Shown here piece after piece: positions 6,078-6,659 of a stretch of 6,659 nucleotides of DNA. A program made the translations under genes and the position numbers. Source of the stretch: an uncultured Desulfobacca sp. (GTDB lineage: Bacteria; Desulfobacterota; Desulfobaccia; Desulfobaccales; Desulfobaccaceae); the NCBI GenBank assembly GCA_937958145.1, contig CALGOE010000186.1, positions 1 to 6,659 of the forward strand, read 5' to 3'. The first letter of the stretch is position 1. Every line of letters begins with the position of its first letter. Under the pieces are notes generated by a model. The model was not told the DNA's origin and searched no databases. It saw only the letters and a list, made by a program, of their open reading frames with translations.

Positions 6078-6097
6078 TGTCGGCCACGGCGCCGACA
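6078..6097. promoter_or_regulatory. Perfect dyad, candidate enhancer-binding-protein site for glnA
   Basis: TGTCGGC (6078-6084) and GCCGACA (6091-6097) are exact inverted copies with six bases between. The centre lies about 120 bases upstream of the -24 GG of the sigma-54 promoter, a normal distance for an activator of the NtrC type. It does not match the classical NtrC consensus TGCACC-N5-GGTGCA, so the activator is unidentified. Confidence 0.45.
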
Positions 6098-6110
6098 CCG
6101 GACGGTTGAC

Positions 6111-6138
6111 AAGATTGTTGATATTTCTGGACAATCTT
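6111..6138. promoter_or_regulatory. Second dyad upstream of glnA
   Basis: AAGATTGT (6111-6118) and ACAATCTT (6131-6138) are perfect inverted copies 12 bases apart. Allowing small offsets, GTTG/CAAC just outside extends the symmetry. It sits between the first dyad and the sigma-54 promoter and could be an operator, a second activator site or an RNA hairpin. Confidence 0.4.
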
Positions 6139-6206
6139 ACAACTCTGTGGGGAGAAAAAAAGTCGACAAATTCATTATCGCCTGTAAAATTCAAAGTATT
6201 TCATTG

Positions 6207-6221
6207 TGGCACGATCATTGC
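6207..6221 (+). promoter_or_regulatory. Sigma-54 (RpoN) -24/-12 promoter of glnA
   Basis: TGGCACGATCATTGC matches the consensus TGGCAC-N5-TTGC at every fixed position, with GG at 6208-6209 and GC at 6220-6221, ten bases apart. Transcription should begin near 6233, giving a leader of about 45 bases before glnA. Such promoters need an ATP-hydrolysing activator, and for glnA this usually means induction in nitrogen shortage. Confidence 0.9.
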
Positions 6222-6277
6222 CTTATACCCTGCCAAGATTTTCCAAAATTAATATTTCTCAGAAAGAGAGGGTGCTT

Positions 6278-6659
6278 ATGAATTGTCAGACTGTCGAAGA
6301 TGTTTTCCAAACCGTAAAGGACCGGCAGATCAGCTTCATCCAGATCTGGTTTACCGACATCCTGGGGGTATTAAAGAGCTTCTCCATCCGGCCGTCTGAG
6401 TTAGAAGAGGCCATGACCGAGGGGATGGGCTTTGACGGCTCCTCCATCGAGGGTTTTTCCCGGATCGAGGAAAGCGACATGGTGGCCAAGCCGGACCCCA
6501 CCACCTTTCAGATCCTGCCCTGGCGGCCCGATGATCAGCCCGTGGCCCGGATGTTTTGCGACATTCTGCTGCCGGATGGTTCTCCCTATCCCGGCGACCC
6601 CCGCTATGTCTTGAAGCGGATGCTGGCCCGGGCGGCCGAGAAGGGCTACACCTATTACA
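6278..6659 (+). CDS. glnA: Glutamine synthetase type I (alpha-like), 5' part
   Basis: Joins ammonia to glutamate using ATP, the main ammonium-assimilation step; a cytoplasmic dodecamer in this class. The first 127 residues are seen and the frame runs off the right edge (about 440-470 expected). The N-terminal beta-grasp domain is clear: FIQIWFTDILGVLKSFSI, the latch GFDGSSIEGF with Asp53, EESDM and the conserved PDPTTFQILPW, then ARMFCDILLPDG and GDPRYVLKR, which leads into the catalytic domain. FTDILGVLKS is more like the alpha type of Archaea, Firmicutes and Thermotoga than the adenylylated beta type of E. coli; the Tyr-adenylylation region is outside. GAGAGGG at 6266-6272, five bases before the ATG, sets the start. 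The sigma-54 promoter upstream ties it to nitrogen control. Confidence 0.96.
   Translation, partial: MNCQTVEDVFQTVKDRQISFIQIWFTDILGVLKSFSIRPSELEEAMTEGMGFDGSSIEGFSRIEESDMVAKPDPTTFQILPWRPDDQPVARMFCDILLPDGSPYPGDPRYVLKRMLARAAEKGYTYY

Noticed and set aside
5865..6172. AATTTGTCGA (5865-5874) inverted at 6163-6172
   Set aside because: A single exact 10-base inverted match about 290 bases apart is near what chance gives in a gap of this size.
5991..6281. 96-codon plus-strand frame before glnA
   Set aside because: It runs through both dyads and the sigma-54 promoter and overlaps the glnA start; composition is random.

Overview
The window is ordinary bacterial chromosome, about 55-60% GC in the genes, with compact genes and good Shine-Dalgarno sites. 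FolE2, an alpha-type glutamine synthetase behind a sigma-54 promoter, and the general look of the proteins suggest a Deltaproteobacterium (Desulfobacterota, perhaps near Desulfobacca or Syntrophobacterales). This assignment is inferred from protein style and was not tested by a search.

Layout. Bases 1-1286 hold the first 428 codons of an RNase II/R-family exoribonuclease on the minus strand, running off the left edge. A divergent control region (1287-1452) carries one promoter in each direction, and the plus-strand one is a near-perfect sigma-70 site. Three plus-strand genes follow with short gaps: a YfcE-type metallophosphoesterase (1453-2199), a GNAT acetyltransferase (2241-2828) and histidinol dehydrogenase hisD (2894-4204). 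They are probably one transcription unit. No other his genes are present. A 264-base gap with several hairpins and a candidate promoter precedes folE2 (4469-5299, GTG start), the type IB GTP cyclohydrolase that opens folate and deazapurine synthesis.

From 5300 to 6277 there is almost 1 kb without a conventional gene. It holds two strong hairpins after folE2, a possible 34-residue single-span membrane protein on the minus strand (5484-5588), an imperfect tandem repeat (5644-5871) that may be structured RNA on the minus strand, an AT-rich stretch with a degenerate sigma-54-like site, and the glnA control region. That control region has two dyads at enhancer distance and a consensus -24/-12 promoter. 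The 5' end of glnA (6278 to the right edge) closes the window.

Functionally this is core metabolism: RNA turnover, histidine synthesis, folate or queuosine precursor synthesis, and nitrogen assimilation under sigma-54 control. The genes do not form one pathway. No mobile element, CRISPR array, tRNA or rRNA was seen. The unexplained content lies in the two intergenic regions at 4205-4468 and 5300-6277, and no previously undescribed multi-gene system is evident.
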